DNA from: Xylocopa sonorina
Lineage: Eukaryota > Arthropoda > Insecta > Hymenoptera > Apidae
DNA length: 64,000 nt
Direction of reading: 5' to 3'
Assembly (NCBI RefSeq): GCF_050948175.1
Contig: NC_135200.1
Location: 2,108,001 to 2,172,000 of the forward strand
Part shown: in pieces, positions 12,232-25,314 of the stretch
Position numbering within the stretch: position 1 is the first letter of the stretch
How the letters are laid out: each line of letters starts with the position of its first letter
The notes under the pieces: generated by a model
Databases searched by the model: none
Seen by the model: only the letters and a program-made list of their open reading frames with translations
What the model was told of the DNA's origin: nothing
Translations under genes and position numbers: made by a program

Positions 12232-14339
12232 TCAACCCTCTGCGAGCGGCGGTGTAACCCAGCCGTACTTCTCATGAGTTTTCACTAAACTTCTGAAAGA
12301 TTCTTCAGCAGAACGTCTGTTAAACTCTTTTTTTGTCTTTGGCTTTCTCGCTACACGACCCTGAAAATGAGTAATACATAGAGAAGTTTGTTCATAATTA
12401 TAAAACGATAGTTCCGCATAGTTTCAATTTATTCTTGTAATTTTCAAATTACCGAACATCTCTTTTAGAAGAAGAAATTTGCAAATATATTACCTGGCCT
12501 TTAACTATACTAGCTGCAAATTGCGTGATGACAGCCTCGATAGTGTACGCACTGGCCCATCCTCTAGGTGTAAGAAGTTCCATACAAATTGCACCGCCTT
12601 CCATCACGAATCCTTTTTCGATTCTCGGTGAAATAACGCGCATAAAGGGTGGCGCGAACGGAAAGTTCTCCGGAAATATCACGTGCAAAAGTATATAAGG
12701 TATATTAAGCTCTCTCATATCTGCGGCTAGTTCGCTCTCCGGATCGATCTTGTGCAGTCTCACGTGCCACTCGAACAAGTTGTCGTTCACTAGTTCCGCG
12801 GTGAAGGTCGACTCAAGTCGATGCTGCGTCCTCTGGATCTCGCTCAGCTCTTTCATTAAACGACGTAAACGTACCCTTTTGTCCGGCACCGCGACGGTTC
12901 CCTGAAATTTTAATGGAAAACTTACTAAATAACGACTCTTTAAAATTGCATGTTTTTATAAATCTCTGTTAACTTTCCATTAATTTCTATCCTTTTTTTA
13001 GATTCTTTATTAACTTTTACATATTTTTGTTGTAATCACACAATCCACAAATCAAAGTTATATTGATACGAAAAGATGTAAAATGGTATCTGAAATAAAG
13101 CCAGCAGAGATTTTATAAGTAAACACTCGGAATCCTAAACCTGCGCCAAGGTCGTGAAAATTAAGGTTGTGGATCGAGATGTACACACAATACTTACGTA
13201 ACTCATTCTTAAAAAGCAGAGGCTTTAACAGCCTCGTTAAAGCGAGAATTTATATCAATTTAATCCACAAAGAATATATTATTGATTATAAATGATGCAC
13301 CGAAAACGAGAGATTTCTTTTGATTATTGACAACTTGTTGGTATACAAATTATCAGATATTTCAGTTTGAATAATTTACTTTGGGATAAGATTACCGACA
13401 TATTCGAATCGATAAATTCTCCGGACTAATCACTATTCTTTATTCAGACTAAATTAATTAAAAAGTAACCGAAGCATTATTTTAAATATATTTTTAATAT
13501 AATAAACGAACCGTTTGTACACTTATATTAGTCTGTTTAATGAAAAGAAATATGGTATACATTTGTAATCTTTTATTTTGAAAATACGTAGTTTGGTAAT
13601 TATATATGCAAGTACAACTTTCATCCTAAATAGAATGACTGTAGGCCAAAAAATTCACTGTAATGATAATGACCTTTTTTGCAAATATCTCGAAAACTAA
13701 GGCTAAGCGACCGTTACACGTATAAGAGGATGTTGTTTAAAAAATGTTGATTTTTACAACATATTGGAAAGTTATCGAAATCGGTGAGATGGTACCTATA
13801 TATTTCTATATACGTATGTTATAGGTATAGGTGTAATTTATATTAATGATATGATAAAGATACTATCAATCACTTACAGGTCGGTATTTGGTGTTTAAGC
13901 TATTATATTTCGATATCTGTATCCCTTTATATTAATAAAATATGTTATTTCTAAATATAACCACAGATTCAATTTTTCTAGCGTTTAAATGCTTCTGATA
14001 GTTTAATAACAATGGTTATTGAAAGAATTAGCTTCTTTTTCGGTCAAATAATTATAAGTAATAATTATAAATGTAAGTACAGAATACCTGTGCGGAACTG
14101 CCGGTAGACTTTTTCGACTTGAAGAAGCAACTCCCATGGTTCGAGTTGCTTGCCCCTAGATTATCGGGCAACGCATTATCAGATGGTGTAACGACATCTG
14201 GTCGATGATGCCTACTCAGAAGTCTCCTCGAGGGCGAATTCGTCGAACTGCTTGCTCCATCTTGCTCCGATATCTTCTCCGAAGATCGAAAAAATTTTCG
14301 AAAAGCCGCCACTACTTTCTCTTTTGACCTCGTAGACAT
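12232..14339 (-). CDS. UBE2QL1: UBE2Q-like ubiquitin-conjugating enzyme E2 (UBE2QL1 type)
   Basis: A ubiquitin-conjugating E2 that passes ubiquitin from an E1 to substrates or an E3. Exons 14339-14088, 12901-12494 and 12360-12232 are all phase 0 and give 262 residues. The first 84 residues are Ser/Arg-rich and look disordered (MSTRSKEKVVAAFRKFFRSS). The UBC fold covers about 95-245, with LLHVIFPENFPFAPPFMRV and GGAICMELLTPRGW, whose Cys190 is the expected catalytic cysteine. The family C-terminus SLVKTHEKYGWVTPP is present. It lacks the long N-terminal extension of UBE2Q1/2, so the UBE2QL1 type fits best. The 1.2-kb intron 1 holds repeat-like sequence at 13660-13800. Assignment of exon 1 rests on phase, donor site and proximity. 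Confidence 0.88.
13660..13800. repeat. possible dispersed repeat fragment in the E2 intron
   Basis: The stretch around TGCAAATATCTCGAAAACTA and the nearby TTATCGAAATCGG is of a kind I associate with dispersed non-coding repeats in insect genomes. No terminal repeats or second copy are visible in this window, so this is recollection plus inference only. Confidence 0.2.
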
Positions 14340-14607
14340 GATTCTTCCACTATTTTTAATATCCTAATCAATTACAATTTATTATTAAGTATAATTTCCT
14401 ATCGATCACAATTTTTATTAGAGCATATACAAACTGTAAATTATATTTTATTAATTTTTAATTCTAGTTTTTATTTTTAAAAAATCATCAAATTTATTAC
14501 ATTTAAACAGCGTTAAAATTTCAAGCTCTCTTATGCTTTATAACATTTGATTACTTCTTTTATTTCTGGTGGAATTACAAAGTAATATAATAATAATAAT
14601 AATAATT

Positions 14608-14658
<51 letters not shown>

Positions 14659-17272
14659 TGCTGCAATTAATTGCAATTATGAATACTTTAGATTATAATC
14701 ACCTTCTACTATATCTAAAACTATTTAAACAATTGTTTTACACAAGTTATGCGTAAAACTACTATTTCTAAGTTATACTACTATTTCTAAGTCATTAAAC
14801 TCTTGAAAGTCTTAAGAATCAGGAAAATTACATATTTTTTTATAATGGAAGCAAATAGATTTTCAGTATGTCTATATATGTTATAACTCATATGTATTAA
14901 CTCATATATATATTGTATATTACTATAATACAAATGCATCCTCACACATAATTCACCAAAAGTAATCAGTAACGTATATATACGTATATATACATGTATA
15001 TCACCCATTATAATCATTACAGAACACGATCGTGTTCCACCCCCTTAAATAAACAAAATACTTTCTTTCACTAATGTACCTTCAAACAATAATAAAAGAA
15101 ATATGCGTAACACATGAATTTAATACGTGACAGAACACTACCAAACTATCGTGGATTTAATACAAGACTCAGAGAACATCGTGGCAGATTCCGCAGCAAC
15201 CTCGTACAACCCGTTAGGACTTTTCTACTGCAACACTCACCTCTTTTCTCCGTTGCGATCACAACTAATTCCGTTGTGACGCGCATAATTCGTTTCGAAT
15301 CATCTTAAGTGGTCACTAACGCGTAACATCCATTGCTTCGAAAATAAATAATTCACGCAAGAGCTATGTATCGAAAACACGACAGAAGAACACTGCGAAA
15401 CACAGCGCAGTCTCCACCCTCATTGAACTAACCGAGCGCGTAGTTCGGAAGGGTAGCTAACTCCACTAACCAGGACCGTCTTAACTTATTCGAGATTTGG
15501 GTCTCCAAAGATCAGAATTCTATTAAATTTTTCACACTCGAAATATAAAAGCATCCTTTTAATTTTTGCCCTACTTAAATATGTACACTACCTGTATTTA
15601 TAAAAAGATTATTGAGAACTAAACCACAGTTATTCGAAACAGATAGAAATATTCATATTACGCCAAAGAATCAAATAATTGTCATACCAATGAAAATAAA
15701 AACCATTCTACGACTCGTTAATGGAACATTTTTTTTTTTTAGTTATTTGCGAATAAGGATTGCGATGAAGTAAAAATTAGATCAGAAGCAAAATATTCCA
15801 TACTGTTCAGGACAATGTACTTACATATATAGAGAAAATGCGACATTTTATATTTTTCAATTGATATTGGGCTGAAATTACATTAATGTATACGAAAAAC
15901 ATATATATTATTTATTTAGGTTTCAATCTTCGTAATGCGATATTTTAAGTAAAACTAGAAAAATTTTATCTTAATTCAACATATTTATGTTTCACTTTCT
16001 TTTACTTAACAAAGTTTTCAGTTTTTAAATTAAGCATCATAAGAAATTAAGAAATGATAGAACAACCTAATCGAAAAAGTCTATATAATATTATAATTTA
16101 AACTGTATATCGGAACAAATGGTAAAATTTTATATACTTGTTAATTCTTTTTATAATTTCAATTTTTTTCTTTTGACACATGTATTAATTATTATGTACG
16201 ATAGAATAAAATATTTATACGATACATTACGAGAAAATAGTTTTCGTTGTCAACAAAAAACATTCATACGACGTTAATCGTGAAGAGTACAATAATCTAT
16301 ATGTTTATGTAATATATTATAAATATTATTTTACAAATATTTTTAAAAAACTTATTTATAAAAAATTTATGAAATTTTCGCATAATAAGTTAGGAAAAAT
16401 ATATTAAACATAACGAGCAATGTTTATTTATAGAAAAATCGATTAATTTTATATTGTCTGGGTAATTAATTTGATTGTATAATAAAAAAAAGGTTCAAGA
16501 AAAATATACATTCTAAAATAGGATACTTTATTGAAGAGAACTCGATTAAGTTAGCACAAAGTTCATTTCATTGTTTATGCAACGATAAAAGGAGAAGTCC
16601 AAACGAATTTTGTATAACGAACCGTAGTTGCAAAACAACACTTGTCACTCTCAATCTTGTTAATTCTTTTCGTGATTCAATTACTTTGGACTAAAGAATT
16701 CCGTTGGAATTTTATACAATATGATTACCGTCGACACCAGCTTATCCTAGCGAACTAATTATATATTATGCTCTTACGAAAAAAGAAAGTACATACAGTA
16801 TAACAAAACTGGTCTAATATAAATCATATAATATATTAGTTGCTAATATAATTCTGTGAGAAATTATGCGTATGCGGAGCTGTAAATATAGATAAAATTT
16901 TTTACAATGAAACAGAAGAAAAGAGATTATATTTACAAATTTATACAAAAAGCGGCCCTGCCGAATATAAACGAATTTAACTTAATATCGATCCAATTTA
17001 CATAACTGATAACTGGTAACTGATAACTGGTAGATATTGAATCATATAGAGATAGATTGTAGCTGAGCAACCGTTGTATTATATCATAACAATGTGATGC
17101 AAATTAAAAAATTTATCTAGAGTGTATAATCTATATAATCGAGAATGTAACATCAGTTGATATTAAATGTTGATATTAAAATTTAAATAATTTATTACGA
17201 ATTATTTAAAACAAAGACATAATAGAATCAAGAAGAAACCAATATAAATAATTCAATTGATTAATATGTATT
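14340..17272. other. gene-free stretch upstream of the E2 gene and downstream of TMEM231
   Basis: Holds the presumed promoter and leader of the E2 gene. The block at about 15110-15480 is less AT-rich than its surroundings, with several CG dinucleotides (ACGCGTAAC, CGAGCGCG), and may be that promoter or a non-coding first exon. Otherwise there is a trinucleotide repeat at 14586-14658, a short doubled GATAACTGGTAACT unit near 17005-17032, and no supported coding frame. Confidence 0.45.
14586..14658. repeat. (ATA/TTA)n trinucleotide microsatellite
   Basis: A run of TAA/ATA units turns, after ATTCTC, into a long ATT run, giving a locally self-complementary tract. Confidence 0.9.
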
Positions 17273-18566
17273 CTATTTATTTTTCCATGGCATTATGATG
17301 TAACAATTCAAATATCGATTTGTAAATAAGAAAATTAAAATATGTTTTGTTATATATAAAAAGGCAAGAAGACATGATAAATACTGAACCCATGCCCATT
17401 TCAGTTCTTCCCAATAACTAGGTTGATAATAAATTAAATGCTCCCTATAAATTAATTCTCCTTGAATAATTGCTGCACTTTTGTTCAAATTGCCTGTTTG
17501 TTCTTTTATATATTCATTATGTATTTTAGCTGCAACTAAAATGAACATTAGATAATTTCGTTAATTTTTTTCTATTTATAAAAAACAATATAATTTTGGA
17601 AAAAATCACTAACATTTTCGATTAAAATTTTGCACAAGTAATTCGTCCAGTGAATAATCAGCCATTTCTATACTATGATTATATATTTCATATAAACCTT
17701 CACTAGTAAGTAGACCTCTTTGTTGCAATATCAAATCTCCAGAAAACTGTACTTTTTGAATTTTCTCATTCAATACACGAGTCCAAAGTGCAATGGATTC
17801 TATTGTTGCTTCAAACAATTGCTGATTGACAAACCAAAAGTATTTATATTTATTAACAATGAAAGAATAAGAACAATAAAAAATTTTTTACCTTTAATCG
17901 AAAATTAAAAAAAAGCAAAAGCTTAACAGACTTAATAGGTCTATCTGTATAGAAGTAGGCCTCAAACTTTAAAATGTCCTTTTTACCATCATTATTTGCA
18001 TCTACTTCCAGAACCTGAAACCACCAAAAATAACATTTATATTCATATATGTTAGGACATACAAGCCACATGCAAACACACACATACAAATTATATACTG
18101 TAATAATGTAATATGAAAACCTTTATTAGTATACAGTTATCTTCAATTTCATTATCCTTATAAGTTCTAAAAGTTGAACAGATTATAGGATTAACGTTGT
18201 AATCTCTATTTACCAACAATAAATATTTATAGTTAAATGATACATCAGGTTTTTCTGCATATACACGATTTTTCAAGGAGAAACCTAAGAGTTATAATAA
18301 TTAATAATGAGGTAAAATAATAAAAATTTATAATCATAATACTTATTACTTATACAGCACACAGTGTAGTTTAAATGTTAATATAATTGTATGTATAACA
18401 AAATGTACATGTAACAAAAACATATACCTCCAGCATTATAAATAATGAAAAATGGTGTGAGTAAAGACAATATTACGAAAAATAATACAACAAAAAAGCT
18501 TAATGAACATATTTTACTCTTATATTTATATTGAACAGAGCTAGAAAATATTTCGACAGCAACCAT
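17273..18566 (-). CDS. TMEM231: transmembrane protein 231, ciliary transition-zone (MKS/B9) component
   Basis: TMEM231 helps form the diffusion barrier at the base of cilia as part of the MKS/B9 complex. Exons 18566-18428, 18284-18121, 18014-17892, 17821-17614 and 17535-17273 sum to 897 nt, 298 residues, matching the family length. Seen: a first membrane helix at about 21-43 (SLSFFVVLFFVILSLLTPFF), a long extracellular-type middle, and near the C-terminus the conserved YWEELKWAWVQYLSCLLAF leading into the second helix. An RFX-type X-box sits 16 bp upstream of the ATG. In insects cilia occur mainly in sensory neurons and sperm, so restricted expression is expected (inference). Confidence 0.93.
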
Positions 18567-18581
18567 TATAACGCGTTATGC

Positions 18582-18595
18582 GTTGTCTTGGTAAC
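18582..18595. promoter_or_regulatory. X-box (RFX transcription factor site) upstream of TMEM231
   Basis: The sequence GTTGTCTTGGTAAC has the imperfect inverted-repeat form of the X-box (half-sites GTTGTC and GGTAAC around TT). RFX factors use this element to drive ciliary genes. It lies 16 bp before the TMEM231 start codon, within the distance usual for ciliary X-boxes. RFX binding itself is inferred. Confidence 0.75.
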
Positions 18596-18628
18596 AGTTC
18601 CAGCAATAAACATACCTACAGACATATA

Positions 18629-18674
18629 TACCACGTTGTATACCACGTTGTATACCACGTTGTATACCACGTTG
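18629..18674. repeat. 12-bp tandem repeat, about four copies
   Basis: The unit TACCACGTTGTA is repeated exactly three times, followed by a partial fourth (TACCACGTTG). The array lies just upstream of the TMEM231 X-box. Confidence 0.95.
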
Positions 18675-21600
18675 GTACACATACAAAATGCATAACGACA
18701 CGACACTATTCGTATACAGTAATCACAAAATATATTTAGTATACAGAAAAATATTGCATACAGGGAACATAAATGCGCCGAAAGAATTCTTTCAATTTAA
18801 GTTTGTCAAATTTTTAATCACAAATATCTCTTTTTGATATTTTACCTCAATACAATAACCTCAACCGCAGTAACTGATTAACAAAATGGGCAAGAATGTA
18901 TTGAAAATATGATATAATATAATTGTTAGATTTTATTTGAATGAATAATGCATTACTAGAACTACACGAACGCTTAAAAAAGTCATCAAAATCATTTAAA
19001 AAGTAGACCAATCAGAGATCGCGTGTCCACATAATCACCATTGTGTTGTGCTTTATTCTGTATACATGTTGAACGAATGAATTGTATATATAATGTTTTT
19101 TTAGAATCTTAAAAGGATAAAATACAAAATTTTAAGACATATGTATATATAGAAATTTTATAATTATAAATATATAAATCGATTTGAATTTTGACAAAAA
19201 ATTAAGATAAAAAATTGGATGTATTTGGAAAGTACATATTTTTAAATATATTCTGATATTAGGTTATGATATTTTTATCTTTTTTTAACTGAAAAAATTT
19301 TAAACTAAAATATTCACATTGTTATAGGAATTGGTTATACTTTGTTTCTACAGATAACATTATGATCTAATAAAAACAAGATTTAATAAAAATATGGGAA
19401 AAGGTGAGGAATGTCATACATATATATTCATGTTTATATTTATATTTATATTTATATTTATTTTTATACGTATAACATAGTTTTAAGAGATTGAAGTACA
19501 CAGTAATATATAAAATTATTCTTTAATATTTAATGATGAATTTTAAATGATAGAAAATTATTTTACTGTTGATAACATTTTTTGCAAGACAATAGTCTCT
19601 CATTATTACCCAACCGTACATCAAATCCTTGATGCATTTTCAAATTAACTGTAATAATTGATTTAAATTTAAATATGAATATATCTCATTTCTATGATTT
19701 ATGAATCTAACATTCAAAATTGTTTTTTAGTCTTAATTAGACATTTAATACATACATTAATTTTTATATATTAAAGAGTAAGATACTTTTTATATAATCT
19801 ATATCAATTTAAAATGCTAAATGCACAAAATATATGATATAAATCAACTTAAAGTAATCATTACCTTTTATTTTCTCTGATTTACATACAAATTTCCATG
19901 TACAGTTCATTTAACAGTCTTTAATACATATCTGCCTAATGAAAAGATACACATAAATTATCATGAACGCCTTGGGCTCATACCTTACAAGCTATATCAT
20001 TTTTTTACATATTTTTCAATTTATCACCTCTCATGCATTAATAGTTAGTATACACATTGCGATAGACTGAAAAGTCACCCATCTTTACTTGAAAATAGTA
20101 GATTGATAATATATCGTGCATCTCCTTTAAAAACAGTGAGTGTGAACATCTCTTGAGTTTGAAGTTCATTGAATGTATGCTAAATACACATTGTTTCTAG
20201 AAGAGGCCAAGCTATTGTTTCAACATTTTTCTATGTACTAAATATATATTGTAATTACTGTATATTAAAATAATACACGTATATATTGCTATTACTACTG
20301 ATAGGATATTAAAGAATTGTTAAAGTATCTTGTGTTGGTGCATCGAATATTTATATATAAAGCAACCTCAAATAAATTTTGAAAACTTCATGTGGCAAAA
20401 AGATTCAAATCAAATATATATACATATGTACCATTAATGTATATTTCGTAACAATAACTGTATATAGCTTAACAATTCATACATACTACCTTGTACGCAG
20501 TCAATGAATAAACAAAATGTTATATATACCATACATAATTTTATATTGGATCGAATGAAAGATTTACTATAACCATTAATATTTTAATATTTATTCGATT
20601 GATTTAATACTGTATTAGTAACTTTGCATATTTTTCTTTAATATGAACTGATACAACTATAAGATAATTGATCGTATTGTTATTATTAATAATAGTAACT
20701 TGAATATTTTGGAGAGATATTTAGATGCATTACACCAAAAATTAATAGTTCCATTAGCCATCTTTATATATTGTAAATTATATCTAGTTCTAATGGATCA
20801 TTCAAGTTCATAAAGCTTATTAATGTTATCATAACATTGGTAACACTTTGAAATGTTTCACATTGAACTGCAAATTAACTGTTTTTTTTAAATGAATATA
20901 CGGACAAAAGTAGTCATTAGTGTAATGTTAAAACTAAAAACTTATATTTTATTGTTGATACATTATTATTCATAAGTATTGTAACACTATAGAGTACGTA
21001 GAAGAATTGACAGAAAATGTTCACCTCTACCAAAATTTTCAGTAAATTCTTTTCTCTTTATTATAACGTACAATTTGATTTGCAAATATTCTGAATGAAT
21101 TTAAATTACATACTTTTTGTTAATAACTGTACAAGCACTGTACTGTGAATAGTGTAGTTAAATTTAATCAATCTTGAGCAATGTATTCATGTTACTTATA
21201 CTATTTTAAATTGTAACATGCCTTTATGAACTGTCTTTGGTGTATACACATTCTTGGACTAGAAAATAGTAGCATTAAGTGGCCTGGAATGTGAAATTAT
21301 ATTCAAAAAAACAGTAATGTACATTAAATTTAGCATATTTGGTAAAAGTGTACATTGTTTTTCATGACGTTAATAATTGATGGAAATTTTTGCTTTCCTA
21401 TAGTAATAAATTACAACTGATTTGATTGAATTAAACACAACAGAAAAAAATGTTTGTTATTAAAAATATATCTCTATAAAGGTATCAGTAGAAATAGAAA
21501 CATTTACAGCAGTGTTCAATACGAATGCTATATCTACTACTTCCAATATAAAGCTTAATATTTCCTTAAAAAGGCAGCTGATAAATTATAATTTACTGTT

Positions 21601-24600
21601 AAATAATCTATTAAAATCGTTATAACGCTATAATGATAAACAATAACGATAAATATCTTATTGTCATGAACTCGAAAAAATCAGTGAAATACTTGCGTTT
21701 ATTTGAATTAAACTGTTAAGGTGATATTAGTTATAGTCTGTGATCGGCAGTCATGCATTCAATCATAACAAACAGTGATTTATTCGGAACTTAATTTAAA
21801 TTATATGTAATACTAATAATATCACTGCAGTTCCACGTTGACATTAAGTTGAATTTGAATACAACTCCATCAACATCTACTTCCTTAGACTCTCAGTATG
21901 TAACAGAAAAAATATGCATTTTGAAGACTATCATAACATATAAAATTAAAAAATGTAAACTGCAATGGTACAATTCCCCTTAAAACATTGATAACTGTAT
22001 ACAAGAGAAAATAGTGTACTGGCAATTATAATTGAAAGAAAAATGTATATAAATAATCTTTGTTTATTTTAACATTTAAACATTTTAAATGAGATAAATT
22101 TCTTTTTAAGATTTCTGTCCAAAAATGATATCATTCCTAATGATTACATTAACTTATCATTTCATAGAAAAAGTAAATACTTCCTCTTCTGTACTCCATG
22201 CATACAATCGTACATCAGCGACATTTGAGAAAATAATTACACCGCTTTAAATATGATTATTATAATATTCATTTTCTTAAGCATAGAAACATATCATAAC
22301 TTTTCTTTCTTTTTTTTGTTCCATTTGAAATTCGTTATGTGCGTTATAATACGAAAAAATCATCATACCACTGGTTAACAATTTCTTTAAATTTCAATAT
22401 CAAACTTATGGTACAATGTCAGAAACCTGTCTATCATTTAGTATAGATCATCGAATTGCAATAACAATTACAAAAACAAATACTTTAAATATTCCATAAT
22501 CTTCTTAAAAAATTGTTATACAAATAAATTTGAATTATGACTGAAAATAAGTAACAGGGTATGTTTTAAACAGATTCTTTTACAGGCATAATGAAAAATT
22601 ATTATAACTTAATTCGCATTGAAAGTACAATCACAATATTGAAATTCACATTTCTCAAATAATAATTGGAAACAAATAATTTATTTCAAAATCATTTAAT
22701 CAATGTTAATTAAAATAGAACAGAGAGACGAAGGATTTACAATAAAAACTGATGTCATTTTACAAGAAGGGGAATTGTATTTATAAGCATTAAGTGAATG
22801 ATTTTAGAGCATTTTTTCATTTTAAAACATCAATCATTTAAAAATTTTAAAGTCTCCATAAAATAATTACAATATTGCATTGATTTATTTATATTGTACA
22901 TTTTTTTTTAACCTCTTAAAACAAAATACAAAAAATAGATGTATATATATATATATATAAGTGAAATTAAATGAAATTGTAAATTATTACACACTGGTTC
23001 TGACATTATTACCATTCTTAGAGTAACAATTTTTCATATGTACAGTTGTTTGTGATATACGATCAGTAATGTAAAATTAATGTGCTTCATTACTTGATGT
23101 CATATATTGGATCAAATTCATGTTATTAATTTTTGCATCAGGTATACTAAAGGCAGTGTCCATAGCTTGTTTATAAAAAACTTGATGGATATATAAGCAA
23201 ATAATTATGAGAAATTATGAGAATTCAATTAAGCTTAGTGTACGAATAACATTTTGTATGGCACGAGGTACAGATTGACTTCCACTATGATATTGAAAAG
23301 TATTGCCAATATTTTTTCACATACACATACTTAAGATACAAGAAAGAATCATTAAGAGTGTATAATTAGTAACAATTATAGAGTACGCATTTTGCTTAGC
23401 TATCTTTCAAAGTGCGTACGAGTATACCTAGAGAACTCGATTTATTTACAGTATGTCTTAGATAAATTCCATGCTACTGTACTTAAATAATTAAAGAGCA
23501 ATTGAAGAATGTTCTTTTTTTTTCTTTTTTTGGATTACGTTACTTGTATAAAATTTTGCGTCACGTATGTACCCACAATTTTTCTTATTGATCAAAATTC
23601 AAAAATAGCTTTGTGTCAGTCAAGCTTCTCATATTTAAGGTGCATTAAACTTAAATGATGAAATATCTTGTAAATCATACATTACAATATTTATTGTTCC
23701 TCAAACTACGACATATGATAATAAATGGTAATGACACAATTCAAATGCACTTATCGTCATAAGGATACTGCAAGTGATAAATAAATAAATGAATAAGATC
23801 TTACATGTTGGTGATTAATGCAAGAAAATGATAAGTATTATGTTATCGGGGTCTACTTTACTCTTTAGACCTTTGCTGCAATTCTCGAGAAATAAAATGA
23901 AACATTTTGTTCGATTATCATTTATGTTTCATTCTGTAAGCATACTTCATAATAATAAAAACAAGGCATTTAATTGGAAAATTACTCTAATATTCGATTT
24001 GAAGCTTTAATCTGTACAAAGTAGTAATTATAAATAAAGAAGTCAAATTTCAGGATACTGCAATGAGGCCTATGTAATTTTCACATGAGTAATGATTAAA
24101 ATTAATATTCATTTTACACATCATTTTCTATCGTGACATTACTATTCAGAGCATAAACGTTTTCGTAAACAGACATGAAATAACGTTAAATAAAAGGAAT
24201 GTTAAATTTCGAATTATTTGTGTATATTTAAACTGAAAATTTTTCTAGATTTGCAATTTTCATAGCTTTTTCAACTGTGAAAGAAAATTTTTAATATAAT
24301 TTTGAAACAAAATTATACCAAACTGTACATAACTTTGCATTATTTTCTACAAAAAAATAATTGAAAAATACTTCCATGTCTACTATAATACATCATTGCA
24401 ATAAGAAAATTAATTGTTGCAATGAACAAAATTTTCAGCTTCTTAGATGTCACTTTTATCACTTTATCTCAAATTTTGAACATCCATCTTTGGCACAGTA
24501 TATGTTAATTAAGCAGAAATAGATTATATCTATGAGTAAAAAGAAATAAAACAAGAGACAGCAAAAGAATCTACATACTCTTTATCACTTCTAAAATACT

Positions 24601-24708
24601 TCAGTATGATTTGTTGATACACAATGAGAAACAATAAAAAAGCACGTGTCAATCCAGTATTTAAATTATGAAGGAGCAGTAGTTAGAAACAAGTTCTTTT
24701 CAAAACTG

Positions 24709-24785
<77 letters not shown>

Positions 24786-25314
24786 TCTCTCTTCGTCTCT
24801 CTTTCTCTCTCTCCTCCTAGTTATGTAAATGTACTACGTTTTGTCAAAAGAGGAAGAACGAAAAACGTAAATGATGAAAAATATTAAACAAATGTTAAGA
24901 AATTGCTTGCTAAACAAAATGAATATGCGTACATCGTTTTTATCCTTAACATTTATATGTACATAGACACATGCACGCACAGACATACGTATGAATGTAC
25001 CTATGTACATATGTATATCATTAATGAAGGTAAATTATGATAACATTACTTCGGCAATGAAATTCAGTTCGACTGATCGAATATTAGTATAATCATAATT
25101 GAAGCACTTGCGTGTGCATACTTGTCTTTAACACTCACTCATTGTTTTTTCACTACTACGTCTTTTCACAGAAATTGAATGCTTCACTTCACTTTTTATG
25201 ATAACACTTTTATACACAAAGCAGTATGTATCTATCTTTTTTTTTTTTTTTTTCAAGAACAAGATGTAAGTATAACAGTTTCACAATTAACAGAAGAGTA
25301 GCGAAGTAAATAGC
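18675..25314. other. gene-poor stretch of about 6.6 kb
   Basis: No coding frame with family resemblance was seen on either strand. It holds a TTTATA-type hexamer run (about 19434-19466), a (TA)n run near 22941-22960, a CT microsatellite (24712-24815) and T tracts. Much of the right part could be a long 3' UTR of the minus-strand TRF2 gene, or a non-coding RNA could lie here; the sequence alone does not decide. Confidence 0.45.
24712..24815. repeat. (CT)n microsatellite
   Basis: About 100 bp of almost pure CT dinucleotides, degenerating to CCCTCT and CTTCGTCT units at the right end. It produces a spurious Ser-Leu repeat reading frame. Confidence 0.98.

Noticed and set aside
24646..24828. Ser-Leu repeat protein
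   Set aside because: Translation of a CT microsatellite; low complexity with no flanking coding signal.
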